From the NCBI GenBank assembly GCA_910588965.1, contig CAJUSO010000061.1, positions 1 to 17,739 of the forward strand: a stretch of DNA of 17,739 nt, read 5' to 3'. Positions 7,244 through 15,162 of the stretch are shown here, one piece after another (the first letter of the stretch is position 1; each line of letters starts with the position of its first letter). The position numbers and the translations under genes were made by a program. The DNA is from an uncultured Lachnospiraceae bacterium. GTDB taxonomy: Bacteria > Bacillota > Clostridia > Lachnospirales > Lachnospiraceae. The notes beneath the pieces were generated by a model, which made no database searches, had not been told where the DNA came from, and worked only from the letters and a program-made list of their open reading frames with translations.

Positions 7244-8734
7244 TTAAACACAGATATCATATTTCGTAACATCCATACAGGCTGTCCCGTCTGTATCAAA
7301 AACTATCCCGTCTGCCTCCATAGGGGTGTGGAAGACGGCAGACATCACCCTTTCCCCTCCGTTTAAAAATACTTCAACCGAATACCGGTCCAACAGCAGA
7401 CGCAGGCTCAGTACCTCCTTCTGCGTTTCCGAAATAAATGGCTCCGCCATCATTTTCCTTCGGCATACCACATCCCGCACAAGGCCGGAATGCGTCCTGT
7501 CAATGGTCAGGCATTTCCTCAAATGGTTATATTGGAGAAGCATTTCATATTCCTCATTGCAAGCAAAATGAATGGCAAAGTGATGAAAGCCAAATTCCGT
7601 AATATCAACCTGCAGATCGATTACTCTGCCTCGGATCCCCTCCAGCACAGCCGTCTCAGATATCCTCTCTCCGAGATACTCAATTTTATTTTTACGGTAA
7701 AGCTCCAATTCCCTGACAGGATTTTGATATATCTTTCCTTCCTTTAAAATAAGCTCCCTTGGAAGCGTCATCATTCCCGACCAATTACAGAACTCATTTG
7801 CTAGCTTAGCGTCCCATGACTGCATCCATCCAACCATGACCCGCCTGCCGTCTGCCGTCTGCAAGGTCTGGGGGGCATAGAAATCCAGCCCATAATCAAC
7901 GGACAGGATTTTCTCCCTTTCAAATCGGTATGTGGCCTTATCATAATACCCATATATAAATACAGAATTATTCCCGTTATGGAACTCATACCCTACTGCC
8001 CGCATATCCTGCGGGGAAACCATTAAAATCTGGCGGTTTCCCAGTGGGAAGAAATCTGGGCATTCCCACATCTTTCCATACTTCCCACTGCTCTGGTCCA
8101 GCACAGAAAGGAACTCCCACTGTTCCAGGTCATCGGAGCGGTAAAGCAGGATTTGGCCATCCCCCCCTGCATTACAGTTGCCAACTACCAGATAATAAGA
8201 TTCCCCTTCTTTCCATATTTTGGGGTCCCGGAAGTTTTCCGTGCTGCCTCCTTCCGGAAGGCTGCCGCCAGCAATGACAGGATTTCCCTTATACTTGGTA
8301 TAATTCAATCCATCTCCCTTTGCCATACACTGCACCTGGCAGTAATCATGCGTCCCGTCTTCCAGATAACGATCCATTACACCAGTATAAAGCAGCACAT
8401 GCTCATCCCCAGCTTGAATTGCACTTCCTGAATAGCATCCCCCCTCATCATACTTTTCATCTGGCGCCATTGCTAAGGGCAGATATTCCCAACTGATAAA
8501 ATCCTTGCTCTTACTATGCCCCCAATGCATTGGCCCCCAACTCTTGCTGAATGGATGATACTGGAAAAACAAATGGTATTCATCCTGGTAAACTGAAAAT
8601 CCATTCGGGTCATTCATCCAGCCCACTGGAGATGACAGATGATATGCCGGCCTGGTTTCAGCAGGGATTTCTAAAATGCCTTTTTTTTCGATTTTCCGAG
8701 CCAGATCTAGCTGGCTGCTTTCCGCCTGCGCCAT
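7244..8734 (-). CDS. scrB: Sucrose-6-phosphate hydrolase (GH32)
   Basis: This cytoplasmic enzyme cleaves sucrose-6-phosphate to glucose-6-phosphate and fructose. The 496-residue protein shows all three GH32 motifs: WMNDPNG with nucleophile Asp42, FRDP with transition-state Asp170, and WECPDFF with acid/base Glu224. The five-bladed propeller is followed by a beta-sandwich domain from about residue 340. It has no signal peptide, so it is intracellular, which fits hydrolysis of a PTS product. It is the first gene of the minus-strand sucrose operon and has a strong promoter and operator array directly upstream. A fructan or fructo-oligosaccharide hydrolase is the alternative, but the adjacent EIIBCA favours ScrB. 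Confidence 0.95.
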   Translation of the reverse strand: MAQAESSQLDLARKIEKKGILEIPAETRPAYHLSSPVGWMNDPNGFSVYQDEYHLFFQYHPFSKSWGPMHWGHSKSKDFISWEYLPLAMAPDEKYDEGGCYSGSAIQAGDEHVLLYTGVMDRYLEDGTHDYCQVQCMAKGDGLNYTKYKGNPVIAGGSLPEGGSTENFRDPKIWKEGESYYLVVGNCNAGGDGQILLYRSDDLEQWEFLSVLDQSSGKYGKMWECPDFFPLGNRQILMVSPQDMRAVGYEFHNGNNSVFIYGYYDKATYRFEREKILSVDYGLDFYAPQTLQTADGRRVMVGWMQSWDAKLANEFCNWSGMMTLPRELILKEGKIYQNPVRELELYRKNKIEYLGERISETAVLEGIRGRVIDLQVDITEFGFHHFAIHFACNEEYEMLLQYNHLRKCLTIDRTHSGLVRDVVCRRKMMAEPFISETQKEVLSLRLLLDRYSVEVFLNGGERVMSAVFHTPMEADGIVFDTDGTACMDVTKYDICV

Positions 8735-8770
8735 AGTCCCTATCCTTTCCTTGTATTTTAACCCTATAAA

Positions 8771-8804
8771 TAACCAGTTATGTAACCGATTAAGTAACCG
8801 GTTA
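8771..8804. promoter_or_regulatory. Operator cluster 1 (three boxes, 12-bp spacing)
   Basis: Three 10-mers start exactly 12 bp apart: TAACCAGTTA (8771), TAACCGATTA (8783) and TAACCGGTTA (8795). The third lies inside a perfect 16-bp palindrome, AAGTAACCGGTTACTT (8792-8807), with the CG centre typical of LacI-family operators. The cluster is just downstream of the predicted scrB start site, a blocking position for a repressor. ScrR is the likely ligand-responsive protein (inference). Confidence 0.75.
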
Positions 8805-8816
8805 CTTTCTACCCTT

Positions 8817-8845
8817 ACAGTACCACCTTTTTATCATAATGTCAA
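8817..8845 (-). promoter_or_regulatory. Promoter of the scrB operon
   Basis: On the minus strand there is a perfect -35 TTGACA (8845-8840), a 17-bp spacer, and -10 TACTGT (8822-8817). It is flanked by operator cluster 2 upstream and cluster 1 downstream. Transcription would start near 8810 and run through all six sucrose genes. Confidence 0.75.
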
Positions 8846-8861
8846 GAGGCTTTCCAAAAAA

Positions 8862-8893
8862 AATAATAACCGGTTACTTAACCAGTTATTATT
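8862..8893. promoter_or_regulatory. Operator cluster 2 (two boxes in a 32-bp near-palindrome)
   Basis: TAACCGGTTA (8867) and TAACCAGTTA (8879) are again 12 bp apart, and 8867 is exactly six 12-bp steps from the last box of cluster 1. The outer arms AATAATAAC (8862-8870) and GTTATTATT (8885-8893) make the whole 32 bp nearly palindromic. It sits upstream of the scrB -35 and immediately upstream of the scrR -35, so binding here could control both directions. Confidence 0.72.
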
Positions 8894-8897
8894 TGGA

Positions 8898-8926
8898 TTG
8901 ATTTTTCCCTCCCGCACTGTTATACT
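8898..8926 (+). promoter_or_regulatory. Promoter of scrR
   Basis: TTGATT (8898-8903), a 17-bp spacer and TATACT (8921-8926) form a good sigma-A promoter about 50 nt before the scrR ATG. The -35 begins 5 bp after operator cluster 2, which suggests autoregulation. Confidence 0.65.
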
Positions 8927-8978
8927 AGAGATAATGGAAAGAAATCTTTTGTTGTCATGCCCAATATTGGAGGCCCGT

Positions 8979-10004
8979 ATGGATAAAAAGAAAGTAACAT
9001 TTAATGATATAGCAAAATACACCAATTTTTCCAAAACTACGATATCAAGGTATTTTAATCATCCAGATTCCCTTACCGTGGAAAACCAAGACATAATTGC
9101 CCAGGCACTGATTGACCTAGGTTATCAGAAAAACAAACTTGCCAAAGTGCTGGCAAATGGGAAAAGCGAATTCATCGGTATCATCATCCCCAACCTTTAC
9201 CTGCATTATTACGCCGAAATGCTAAACCAGATTCTAAGTACCTACAAAACGTTCGGATATAAATTCCTGGTCTTTATGAGCAAAGGCAATGCTGAAACAG
9301 AACGGGAATATATTCAGGAATTGCTAGCATACAAGATTGAGGGCATGATTATCTTAAGCCATGCCCTCCCCTCCAGCGAACTTGCCTCTTATGATCTCCC
9401 GACCGTCGCTATCGAACGGGAAGACCAGTATATAAACAGTGTAAACACTGACAACTATATGGGGGCTGTCCAGGCAACCAGCCTGCTTTCCAAGAATAAT
9501 TGTGATATTTTAATACATGTAAATTCTGTCTTCCCAAAGGATATCCCTGCCTATGGCCGTATTCAAGGCTTCCAAGACACCTGTAGGGAAAACAACATCC
9601 GGCATGAGCTGATTTTAAGGGATTTAGGCCACTCCCCGCAGGAAATCCACATGGCTATGCTAGAAATCTATCAGTATTTGAAAAAAAAATACCCAAACGA
9701 AAAAAAAGGGCTATTTATGCCAACGGATACCCATGCCAATAGTATGCTGAATCTTATTTTCCGGGAATATGGTTCACTGTCTGATGGATACCGCATCATT
9801 GGTTTCGATGATTCCCCTATTGCGGCACAGGCAATCCTTCCAATCAGTACCGTTGGGCAACAGATTGACAAAATAGCATATGAGGCAATGGAACTCTTAG
9901 TCACACGGATGGAGGAAAGGAAGAAACGGCGCCCCAAACTGCAAACAGAACTGGTCCACAAAAAGATAACGCCCATTTTAATCCGAAGGGAAACAACGGA
10001 ATAG
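8979..10004 (+). CDS. scrR: LacI-family repressor of the sucrose operon
   Basis: The 341-residue protein begins MDKKKVTFNDIAKYTNFS, with a LacI helix-turn-helix (residues about 6-27, recognition helix KTTISRYFN) and a hinge-type LAKVLANGKS segment. A periplasmic-binding-like effector domain follows (FIGIIIPNL to the C terminus, including GRIQGFQDT and RIIGFDDSPIA). GGAGG 5 nt before the ATG fixes this start; the open frame extends about 100 codons further upstream through the promoter and operators, and that extension is not real. It is divergent from scrB and probably represses it until a sucrose-derived sugar binds. ScrR is assigned from context; the effector is not readable from sequence. 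Confidence 0.92.
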   Translation: MDKKKVTFNDIAKYTNFSKTTISRYFNHPDSLTVENQDIIAQALIDLGYQKNKLAKVLANGKSEFIGIIIPNLYLHYYAEMLNQILSTYKTFGYKFLVFMSKGNAETEREYIQELLAYKIEGMIILSHALPSSELASYDLPTVAIEREDQYINSVNTDNYMGAVQATSLLSKNNCDILIHVNSVFPKDIPAYGRIQGFQDTCRENNIRHELILRDLGHSPQEIHMAMLEIYQYLKKKYPNEKKGLFMPTDTHANSMLNLIFREYGSLSDGYRIIGFDDSPIAAQAILPISTVGQQIDKIAYEAMELLVTRMEERKKRRPKLQTELVHKKITPILIRRETTE

Positions 10005-10226
10005 TATCCACCCAGCGCCCGCTGTTGGACCTCCCCATAATACCACTTAAGGGATCCTGGCAACATCCAATGTGCCGGAATCCCTGGTTTTCATCGGTTC
10101 CTCCGATATCCTGCCCATTCATCGCTATTATCTGTAACTTCCTGGCTCCCATCCATGTTTCCTGCCTGCACTTCGGAGATTCTGGTTCCTTCCGATTACC
10201 GCCGGCCTTTCCATCTTCCTTAAAAC

Positions 10227-10754
10227 TTATTCTTCTAAATACTCCATGAGCGGGATTAGATATTCCTGATCCGTCCAGTCGCAGTCTTGCCCTACCGCAC
10301 ACATTAGGGCTTTCATCCATGGCTCGTATGTACTTGGGTCTTTTTTTGCGACAGATTTTTGTAACATTTTACACAAAGCCCTATCCATGAATTTCATTTT
10401 GCTTTCGTTCCATGCGCCCCTTCCATAAAAAAGCGGGATATCCTTTAATTTCCCCGTCAGATTATGTGCCTTGATTTCTGCAAATGCACTCTCGTCATAA
10501 GGAGAAGCGCCCACACAAAAGATAGCCAATTTTTTGTTTTCCAATCTGCCAATATTCTTTTTCAAAAACGATAACCCTGCTATTCCAGAAGCATAGATAC
10601 CCCCGCATAAGACGATTGTTCCGTACTGTACTACTTCACTCACTGCCGCTTCTGAGATTTCTATACAACGGAAATTTGTCATGGATTGGAGCCATTTTGC
10701 ATATTTCCTCGTTGCTCCGTATTTTGATTGGTACACTATCATTCCTTTTGCCAT
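10227..10754 (-). CDS. Flavodoxin-domain protein (HemG-like)
   Basis: The 175-residue cytoplasmic protein begins MAKGMIVYQSKYGATRKYA, the FMN phosphate-binding loop of the flavodoxin fold (about residues 5-20). IVLCGGIYASGIAGL and LAIFCVGASPYDES are the later flavin-contacting loops. The C-terminal third is Met- and Cys-containing and ends LIPLMEYLEE. It resembles the flavodoxin_5 or menaquinone-dependent protoporphyrinogen oxidase family; in heme-less Clostridia such proteins are probably general redox proteins. AAAGGA precedes the ATG. It is convergent with scrR, separated by about 220 bp in which I see only weak hairpins and no clear terminator. Confidence 0.85.
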   Translation of the reverse strand: MAKGMIVYQSKYGATRKYAKWLQSMTNFRCIEISEAAVSEVVQYGTIVLCGGIYASGIAGLSFLKKNIGRLENKKLAIFCVGASPYDESAFAEIKAHNLTGKLKDIPLFYGRGAWNESKMKFMDRALCKMLQKSVAKKDPSTYEPWMKALMCAVGQDCDWTDQEYLIPLMEYLEE

Positions 10755-10984
10755 AATGGTTTCCTTTCTATGCTGGACTTATTTATCCGCTCCCTACCCT
10801 GCAGTGCGTTCGCAAGGGCTTTTATCATACATAGGGGGATTGATAGGCTGTTCCAGCTTCTCCCGCCGAAATGGTTTCCTGTGCGCAGGATATATCCGGG
10901 TATTTCGACAGCAATTCATTTAGGAATCCTGCATTATAGATTTCCGCAACTAAACCCCTATTTTCTTGCCTGGCAAATGAGCCG

Positions 10985-11182
10985 TTATTTATCAATTACC
11001 ACATCCCCATTGCCATCAAGCAAAGATGTGATGGATGAGCCGCCAACGCCTGTTACCATAATATAATGAACGCCTGTCCTTGTATCAACTATAACCCGGA
11101 TGCTTTCACTTCCGCCACAGTTTTCTTCTTCTTTCAGACAAAATCTTTTTCCTTTCCTCTCAACATAATCATTACTCCTCAC
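10985..11182 (-). CDS. Small DUF6440-like protein
   Basis: The 65-residue protein contains SIRVIVDTRTGVHYIMV followed by GVGGSSITSLLDGNGDVVI. This matches the pattern I know for DUF6440 proteins (a VD..TGV.Y....GG..T.LLD.DG core), whose function is unknown. The start is a GTG lying inside the end of the upstream membrane-protein gene; the two overlap by 11 nt, so translation is probably coupled. I see no membrane segment or signal peptide. Confidence 0.7.
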   Translation of the reverse strand: MRSNDYVERKGKRFCLKEEENCGGSESIRVIVDTRTGVHYIMVTGVGGSSITSLLDGNGDVVIDK

Positions 11183-11420
11183 TTTTTCTGCCGCTCTGAT
11201 TTCCTATGGAACCTTCCGTTGCTCCCTCTGTTTTTACACCCTCTTGTAATCTCTTTTCTTCTATTTTTTTGGAGGCTTCCAATATCCCATTCCTGACCGC
11301 CCATTTAACCACGAAATATAAGGCAACCAAAATAACAATTGCCGTTCCTGCGCTGATACCCAATTCCCGCCACAGTTCGCTAATCCTATCGCCCATCCCA
11401 AAATTTTCCCATAAGTCCAT
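11172..11420 (-). CDS. Small single-helix membrane protein
   Basis: The 82-residue protein has an amphipathic N terminus, one hydrophobic helix (AIVILVALYFVVKWAV, about residues 27-42) and then a charged tail (ASKKIEEKRLQEGVK and a Glu/Gly/Ser-rich end). GAGGAGG lies 11 nt before the ATG, a slightly long spacing. It resembles small one-helix Firmicutes proteins (possibly of the DUF6019 type; not certain). Overlap with the DUF6440-like gene suggests the two products work together, perhaps a membrane anchor with a small soluble partner (inference). Confidence 0.65.
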   Translation of the reverse strand: MDLWENFGMGDRISELWRELGISAGTAIVILVALYFVVKWAVRNGILEASKKIEEKRLQEGVKTEGATEGSIGNQSGRKSEE

Positions 11421-11558
11421 GTTATTATCTTCCTCCTCTCTTTCCTTTCCCTTCCGCCTAAGCTTCTTGGCCAGACAGATACTGCCATTCTATTTTTTGA
11501 AAGCGTGCTGTTCGTATCCAAAGCATTGCATTTTAATTGATTGCAAGGTACAACCGGG

Positions 11559-12491
11559 TTATGACAGTGATTGTTCTTCCCGAGCCGAAACAATCCGGAC
11601 AGCCGAAGCCATTCCGCCGTCGCCATAGGTAGGGCTTTCCAAAAGATCCTTTGATGATTGGCTTAATTCCTGATGGTTCGCCATTGCGTGGGTTACTTCG
11701 TTTTCCCAATGGTATAACCTTAAATTTGATATAGCTTCGATGCCCAACAGTGCGTCCACGATGTGCTCATGATAGCTGTCCTTATGTTTTTCAATTAGAA
11801 AGCGCATAAGCCCAAGCCGTTTCTCCATACTTTTCACATTAGATGAAGCAGGGGCTGTACGGTACTGGATCAACGGTTTATCAACAATCCCAATCAATGA
11901 TTCTGGGGAAGTTTCTAACATGCTTAAAAAGAAGTCCCAATCTTCAAAACCTGAACGCATGGATTCATCATATCCCCCGCATTGTTCAAATCTGTCCCGG
12001 CGGAGGATATGTGTTGCCGGGCAGCAATTATGGGATAAAAAGGAACTTATTTTCCCTCCAGAGGGGCAGACAAGCGAATCTAATATCCCAAATGTATGCA
12101 TCCACGAGGACGCTGCAACCATAGATGGATTGCCAAGGAGCATCCGGCTTACCTCCTCTATATATCCCGGCTTCAGTTTATCGTCCCCATCCAATACTAA
12201 AACCATTGGCGCCTGCGCTTTCTGGATACCAGCATTCCTTGCAGCGGATACCCCTCTGTTTTCCTGGTAATGTACCATAACCGGAACTGGCAAGCCAGGC
12301 TTTTTTTCAATCTCTTTCAATATGCGCTTGGAACATTCATCCGTAGACCCATCGTCTACAATTATAATTTTTTGTGGTAACCGTGTTTGGGCACATAAAG
12401 ATGCAACGGCTTCAAGAATCATCGAGCCTTGGTTAAAACTTGTTATGACTGCCTCAACGCCTGTCCCAAAAGAATCTATGTTCTTATCCAC
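11559..12491 (-). CDS. Family 2 glycosyltransferase (GT-A fold)
   Basis: The 310-residue enzyme shows AVITSFNQGSMILEAVASL, VDDGST (nucleotide-sugar binding, about 45-50), the DGDD metal site (about 101-104) and GFEDWDF (about 181-187), all typical of GT2 transferases that add sugars to surface glycans or proteins. I chose the GTG at 12491 because GGAGGG lies 9 nt upstream; the ATG 45 nt further up has no ribosome-binding site. There is no membrane segment. It stands alone, without other polysaccharide genes, so the acceptor cannot be guessed. The C-terminal third (after about residue 215) matches no domain I know. Confidence 0.88.
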   Translation of the reverse strand: MDKNIDSFGTGVEAVITSFNQGSMILEAVASLCAQTRLPQKIIIVDDGSTDECSKRILKEIEKKPGLPVPVMVHYQENRGVSAARNAGIQKAQAPMVLVLDGDDKLKPGYIEEVSRMLLGNPSMVAASSWMHTFGILDSLVCPSGGKISSFLSHNCCPATHILRRDRFEQCGGYDESMRSGFEDWDFFLSMLETSPESLIGIVDKPLIQYRTAPASSNVKSMEKRLGLMRFLIEKHKDSYHEHIVDALLGIEAISNLRLYHWENEVTHAMANHQELSQSSKDLLESPTYGDGGMASAVRIVSAREEQSLS

Positions 12492-12643
12492 TCTTATTTT
12501 CCCTCCGTTCCCAAAGCTAAAATCTCTTCCTACCATTTACAACATGTACAGTCCCATAACAGGCCGCAGGAGAAAAGGATGGTATCAAGGCCTGCACTTG
12601 GTTCCCTTTTCTTTTGTCCGCAGCAAGCCTCAGATAAATCCAT

Positions 12644-13975
12644 TTACCGCGGGGTACAAACCGTGCCGATAGCCTTTGGATCGTTACGCGGAAGAATCAA
12701 CAACACATGGAGGACAAATACATTCCCCTTTGTCTCGATACTCATGGCGCCGCCATATTTTTCAGCTACCTTTTTTACATTTGATAAACCCGTCCCTTCT
12801 TTGAACACGCCTTTCCCATGGAAACTGTTCTGGGTTTCTATCATAAGGAAATCCCCCTGGATACGCCCAGACACATGGATATATTTTTCTGTGCCAGCAT
12901 CTAGGTTTTTACATGCATGGATGGCATTATCCAAAGCATTTGACAGGACAATGCAGATATCAATATCCCGCAGGCCGCAGGGGTATGGCAGAAGGAGGGA
13001 ACAGCTGGCACGGATCCCCATGCTCTTTGCCATCCCCAGTTTATTCCCCACCAAGATATCCACTACCGGGTTATTGGTGCTGCAGGGAAATGACATTTCC
13101 TGTGCCATCCCGTCCATATCTTCCATATAGCTTACAGCCTGTTCTATTTTCCCGCCCTGCAGGAGCTCTTTTACCACCGCGATATGGTTCCTTATGTCAT
13201 GGCGGAATGACTTTGTCGCATCGTACCGGGCTTTCGCTTCCTCCACATACTGGTTCAGGGAATGCTCTTCCTGTTCCAGCAGGGATAATTCCGTACTGAG
13301 GCGGAAGCCCTGCTGCAGCTTCTTATACGTGAACAAGATGCAGAATAGGCTGGCAAGCCCCAAAAGATGCATGGCAAGCAGCTGCCCATGGCTAAACAGA
13401 TATCCCGCAAGCCCTGCGCCCTCCACAATCCCGATGCTAAACTCAATGGTATTGATATATTCGCCCACAAGAAATATCATCGAGATGGGGATAAAAACCA
13501 AAAACATATATTGCATTTCCGTAGCAGTATAATCGGAAAAATACCGGTATACCATATAATAACAAATCCCCGTCAGGCCAAGCGATGCAAACTCGCTGGC
13601 CAGCATAAATACAATACCAAACAAATCACGGGAACCGTCAGGCACCAGAAGATACAAAATGCTGGACAGATATTTCACAATCCCATAGCAGATTATCATA
13701 ATCTCAACTATCAGCGCCGCATATAAAAGGGAAGACTTAAAACCTGCATGGCAGGTTAAGGTTCCTCCTGCCGTAAGTAAAGAGACCACTATCACGAATC
13801 CGGCGATTGAACCAACCGGGACAAACTGAACCATTGCAACTGCGCATACGGTAAACAGGAAATAAGCAGGAAAACATACTTTCTTCTTCAATATCTTATG
13901 GAAGAAATAAAACTGGAAACACAATTCAACGCTTCCCATAAGATACACATTAAAAAAATCTAGATACCCAGCCAT
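12644..13975 (-). CDS. AgrC-like sensor histidine kinase (GHKL, HPK10)
   Basis: The 443-residue protein has six or so N-terminal membrane helices (about residues 1-215), a short coiled-coil (STELSLLEQEEHSLNQYVEEAKARY), the phospho-acceptor His259 in KSFRHDIRNH, and a GHKL ATPase domain with the N-box LSNALDNAIHAC (about 344-355) and GTGLSNVKKVAEKYGG. The HDIRNH motif and helical sensor are those of peptide-sensing kinases such as AgrC. The ATG at 13975 has GGAGG 4 nt upstream; the longer reading frame with 17 extra residues is not favoured. It follows the response regulator by 84 bp. No agrB- or agrD-like gene is recognisable nearby. Confidence 0.92.
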   Translation of the reverse strand: MAGYLDFFNVYLMGSVELCFQFYFFHKILKKKVCFPAYFLFTVCAVAMVQFVPVGSIAGFVIVVSLLTAGGTLTCHAGFKSSLLYAALIVEIMIICYGIVKYLSSILYLLVPDGSRDLFGIVFMLASEFASLGLTGICYYMVYRYFSDYTATEMQYMFLVFIPISMIFLVGEYINTIEFSIGIVEGAGLAGYLFSHGQLLAMHLLGLASLFCILFTYKKLQQGFRLSTELSLLEQEEHSLNQYVEEAKARYDATKSFRHDIRNHIAVVKELLQGGKIEQAVSYMEDMDGMAQEMSFPCSTNNPVVDILVGNKLGMAKSMGIRASCSLLLPYPCGLRDIDICIVLSNALDNAIHACKNLDAGTEKYIHVSGRIQGDFLMIETQNSFHGKGVFKEGTGLSNVKKVAEKYGGAMSIETKGNVFVLHVLLILPRNDPKAIGTVCTPR

Positions 13976-14059
13976 TTTACCTCCCTCATCTGCCCCACAT
14001 ATCTGCCCAGCTCCTTCACCGCACATCCCACATCCTGTATGGAACCATTCCAGAAATCT

Positions 14060-14764
14060 TTAGATGCTCCTCATATACTGTAACACAACACTGGAAAACT
14101 CCTTGCTCCGCAGCCGTGATACGGGGACCTCCCTGCCATTATCCATATATGCAATCCCATTTTTATAGCCTTTTAAATGCTTCAGGTTGATGAGATAACT
14201 CCTGTGGCACCGAAAAAAATGATTGCCCAGTTTCGCCTCCAGGTTTTCAATCCGTTCATAATAATCAATCACCTCTTCCTCCGCCAGGTTCAGATATATC
14301 TTCCGGTCTATAATCTCACAGAAAACAATCTCATCCTGCCGGACAATGCGGCCCTCATATCCCTTTTGCACGAGCAGGCTGTCCTCACATGCATTCTGCA
14401 TGGAAGCGTATAGGCGCTCCATTGTCCTCTCAAACGGTTCCTCCCCGACTGGCTTTAGCAGATAATCGTAAGCCTGCACCTCAAAAGACTGGAATACCAT
14501 ATCCTTAAGCACCGTGATGAAGATTAAAAATCCCCGGAACTTATCCGCCCTCAGCTTCCTTGCCGTCTCCATACCGTCTATGTCCTTCATCTGGATATCC
14601 AGAAACAAGATATCAATCTGGCCGTCATATTCCAGCAGTTCCTCCCCGCTAGAAAACAGCTGTATGGTTGCCTCCCTGTTTTTCTTCCGGAAAAACGCAC
14701 AGGCCATTGCCTTTATATGGCTGGACATATATGCTTCGTCATCACAGATTGCAATATGGATCAA
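14060..14764 (-). CDS. LytTR-family response regulator
   Basis: The 234-residue protein begins IHIAICDDEAYMS with the acidic pocket, has the phosphorylated Asp56 in ILFLDIQMKDIDG and the conserved Lys103 in YDYLLKPV. A LytTR DNA-binding domain (about 130-234) has FCEIIDRKIYL, FFRCHRSYLINL and VPVSRLRSKEF. The start is a TTG at 14764 with GGAGG 7 nt upstream; this places the receiver at residue 1 as in the family, and the 46-residue extension to an upstream ATG crosses the promoter. It pairs with the AgrC-like kinase. LytTR regulators bind direct-repeat sites, and the nearby repeat array is a possible target (inference). Confidence 0.93.
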   Translation of the reverse strand: MIHIAICDDEAYMSSHIKAMACAFFRKKNREATIQLFSSGEELLEYDGQIDILFLDIQMKDIDGMETARKLRADKFRGFLIFITVLKDMVFQSFEVQAYDYLLKPVGEEPFERTMERLYASMQNACEDSLLVQKGYEGRIVRQDEIVFCEIIDRKIYLNLAEEEVIDYYERIENLEAKLGNHFFRCHRSYLINLKHLKGYKNGIAYMDNGREVPVSRLRSKEFSSVVLQYMRSI

Positions 14765-14801
14765 TGTGCCACCTCCTCGCCACTGCAAGAACATATGTTT
14801 T

Positions 14802-14830
14802 ATTATAATCCACCCAAAATACCAGGGCAA
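14802..14830 (-). promoter_or_regulatory. Promoter of the regulator-kinase operon
   Basis: On the minus strand, TTGCCC (14830-14825), a 17-bp spacer and a perfect TATAAT (14807-14802) lie about 31 nt upstream of the regulator's start after allowing for the start point. The weak -35 would suit an activated promoter. Confidence 0.6.
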
Positions 14831-14915
14831 TCTAATTGCCGTGAAATGTTTCCTAAATGCTGTGGAATGTTGTCCCTTACGCCAGCGCCGGTTCTGCCCC
14901 ATTAGGGCTGCCTTG

Positions 14916-15056
14916 CTATCTTTTTCGCTTATAGGATGGATATATCACGTTCTTTTCTCCATAACTGCCGCGCAGCCTCCAAACCTTTGCCGTCTTATTG
15001 AATCTTGCAGATGATGTTATCACTGCGCTCTGTTTCCAAATCTTTGCCGATTTCAT
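14916..15056 (-). CDS. Basic 46-aa ORF spanning the 57-bp repeats
   Basis: This ATG ORF encodes a Lys/Arg-rich peptide (starts MKSAKIWKQSAVITSSARFN, ends YKRKR) in which AKIWK recurs as AKVWR 19 residues later, because the DNA repeat period of 57 is a multiple of three. An AAGG lies close to the start. There is no known family and no signal peptide. It may be an accident of a DNA repeat. Confidence 0.2.
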   Translation of the reverse strand: MKSAKIWKQSAVITSSARFNKTAKVWRLRGSYGEKNVIYPSYKRKR

Positions 15057-15066
15057 TGGCCTTGCA
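14961..15066. repeat. Two imperfect repeats with 57-bp period
   Basis: Copy 1 (14961-15009) and copy 2 (15019-15066) share ATmACTGC, then CCAAAyCTTTGCCG, an ATTG and a CTTGCA end. From CCAAA to CTTGCA the offset is exactly 57 bp; one indel lies before it. The repeats sit upstream of the regulator-kinase promoter. They could be binding sites or a remnant of an intergenic repeat family. Confidence 0.5.
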
Positions 15067-15162
15067 ATAAGGGGAAAAATATTGTATTATTTTAGAAATA
15101 GTTAAAAAACCTTCAAATGCAACCGCCAGCTATTGTAATTCCAGCAGACGGCCGCAGGATGA

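Noticed and set aside
8817..8870. CcpA (cre) site at the scrB promoter
   Set aside because: No sequence close to the WTGNAANCGNWNNCW pattern is visible; TGGAAAGCCTCTTG lacks the central CG.
9901..10320. 139-codon minus-strand ORF between scrR and the flavodoxin gene
   Set aside because: It overlaps the ends of both convergent genes, has no ribosome-binding site and no family resemblance.
12537..12643. Terminator between the kinase and glycosyltransferase genes
   Set aside because: AGAAAAGG and CCTTTTCT can pair across a 26-nt loop, but no T-tract follows and the stem is A/G-rich and weak.
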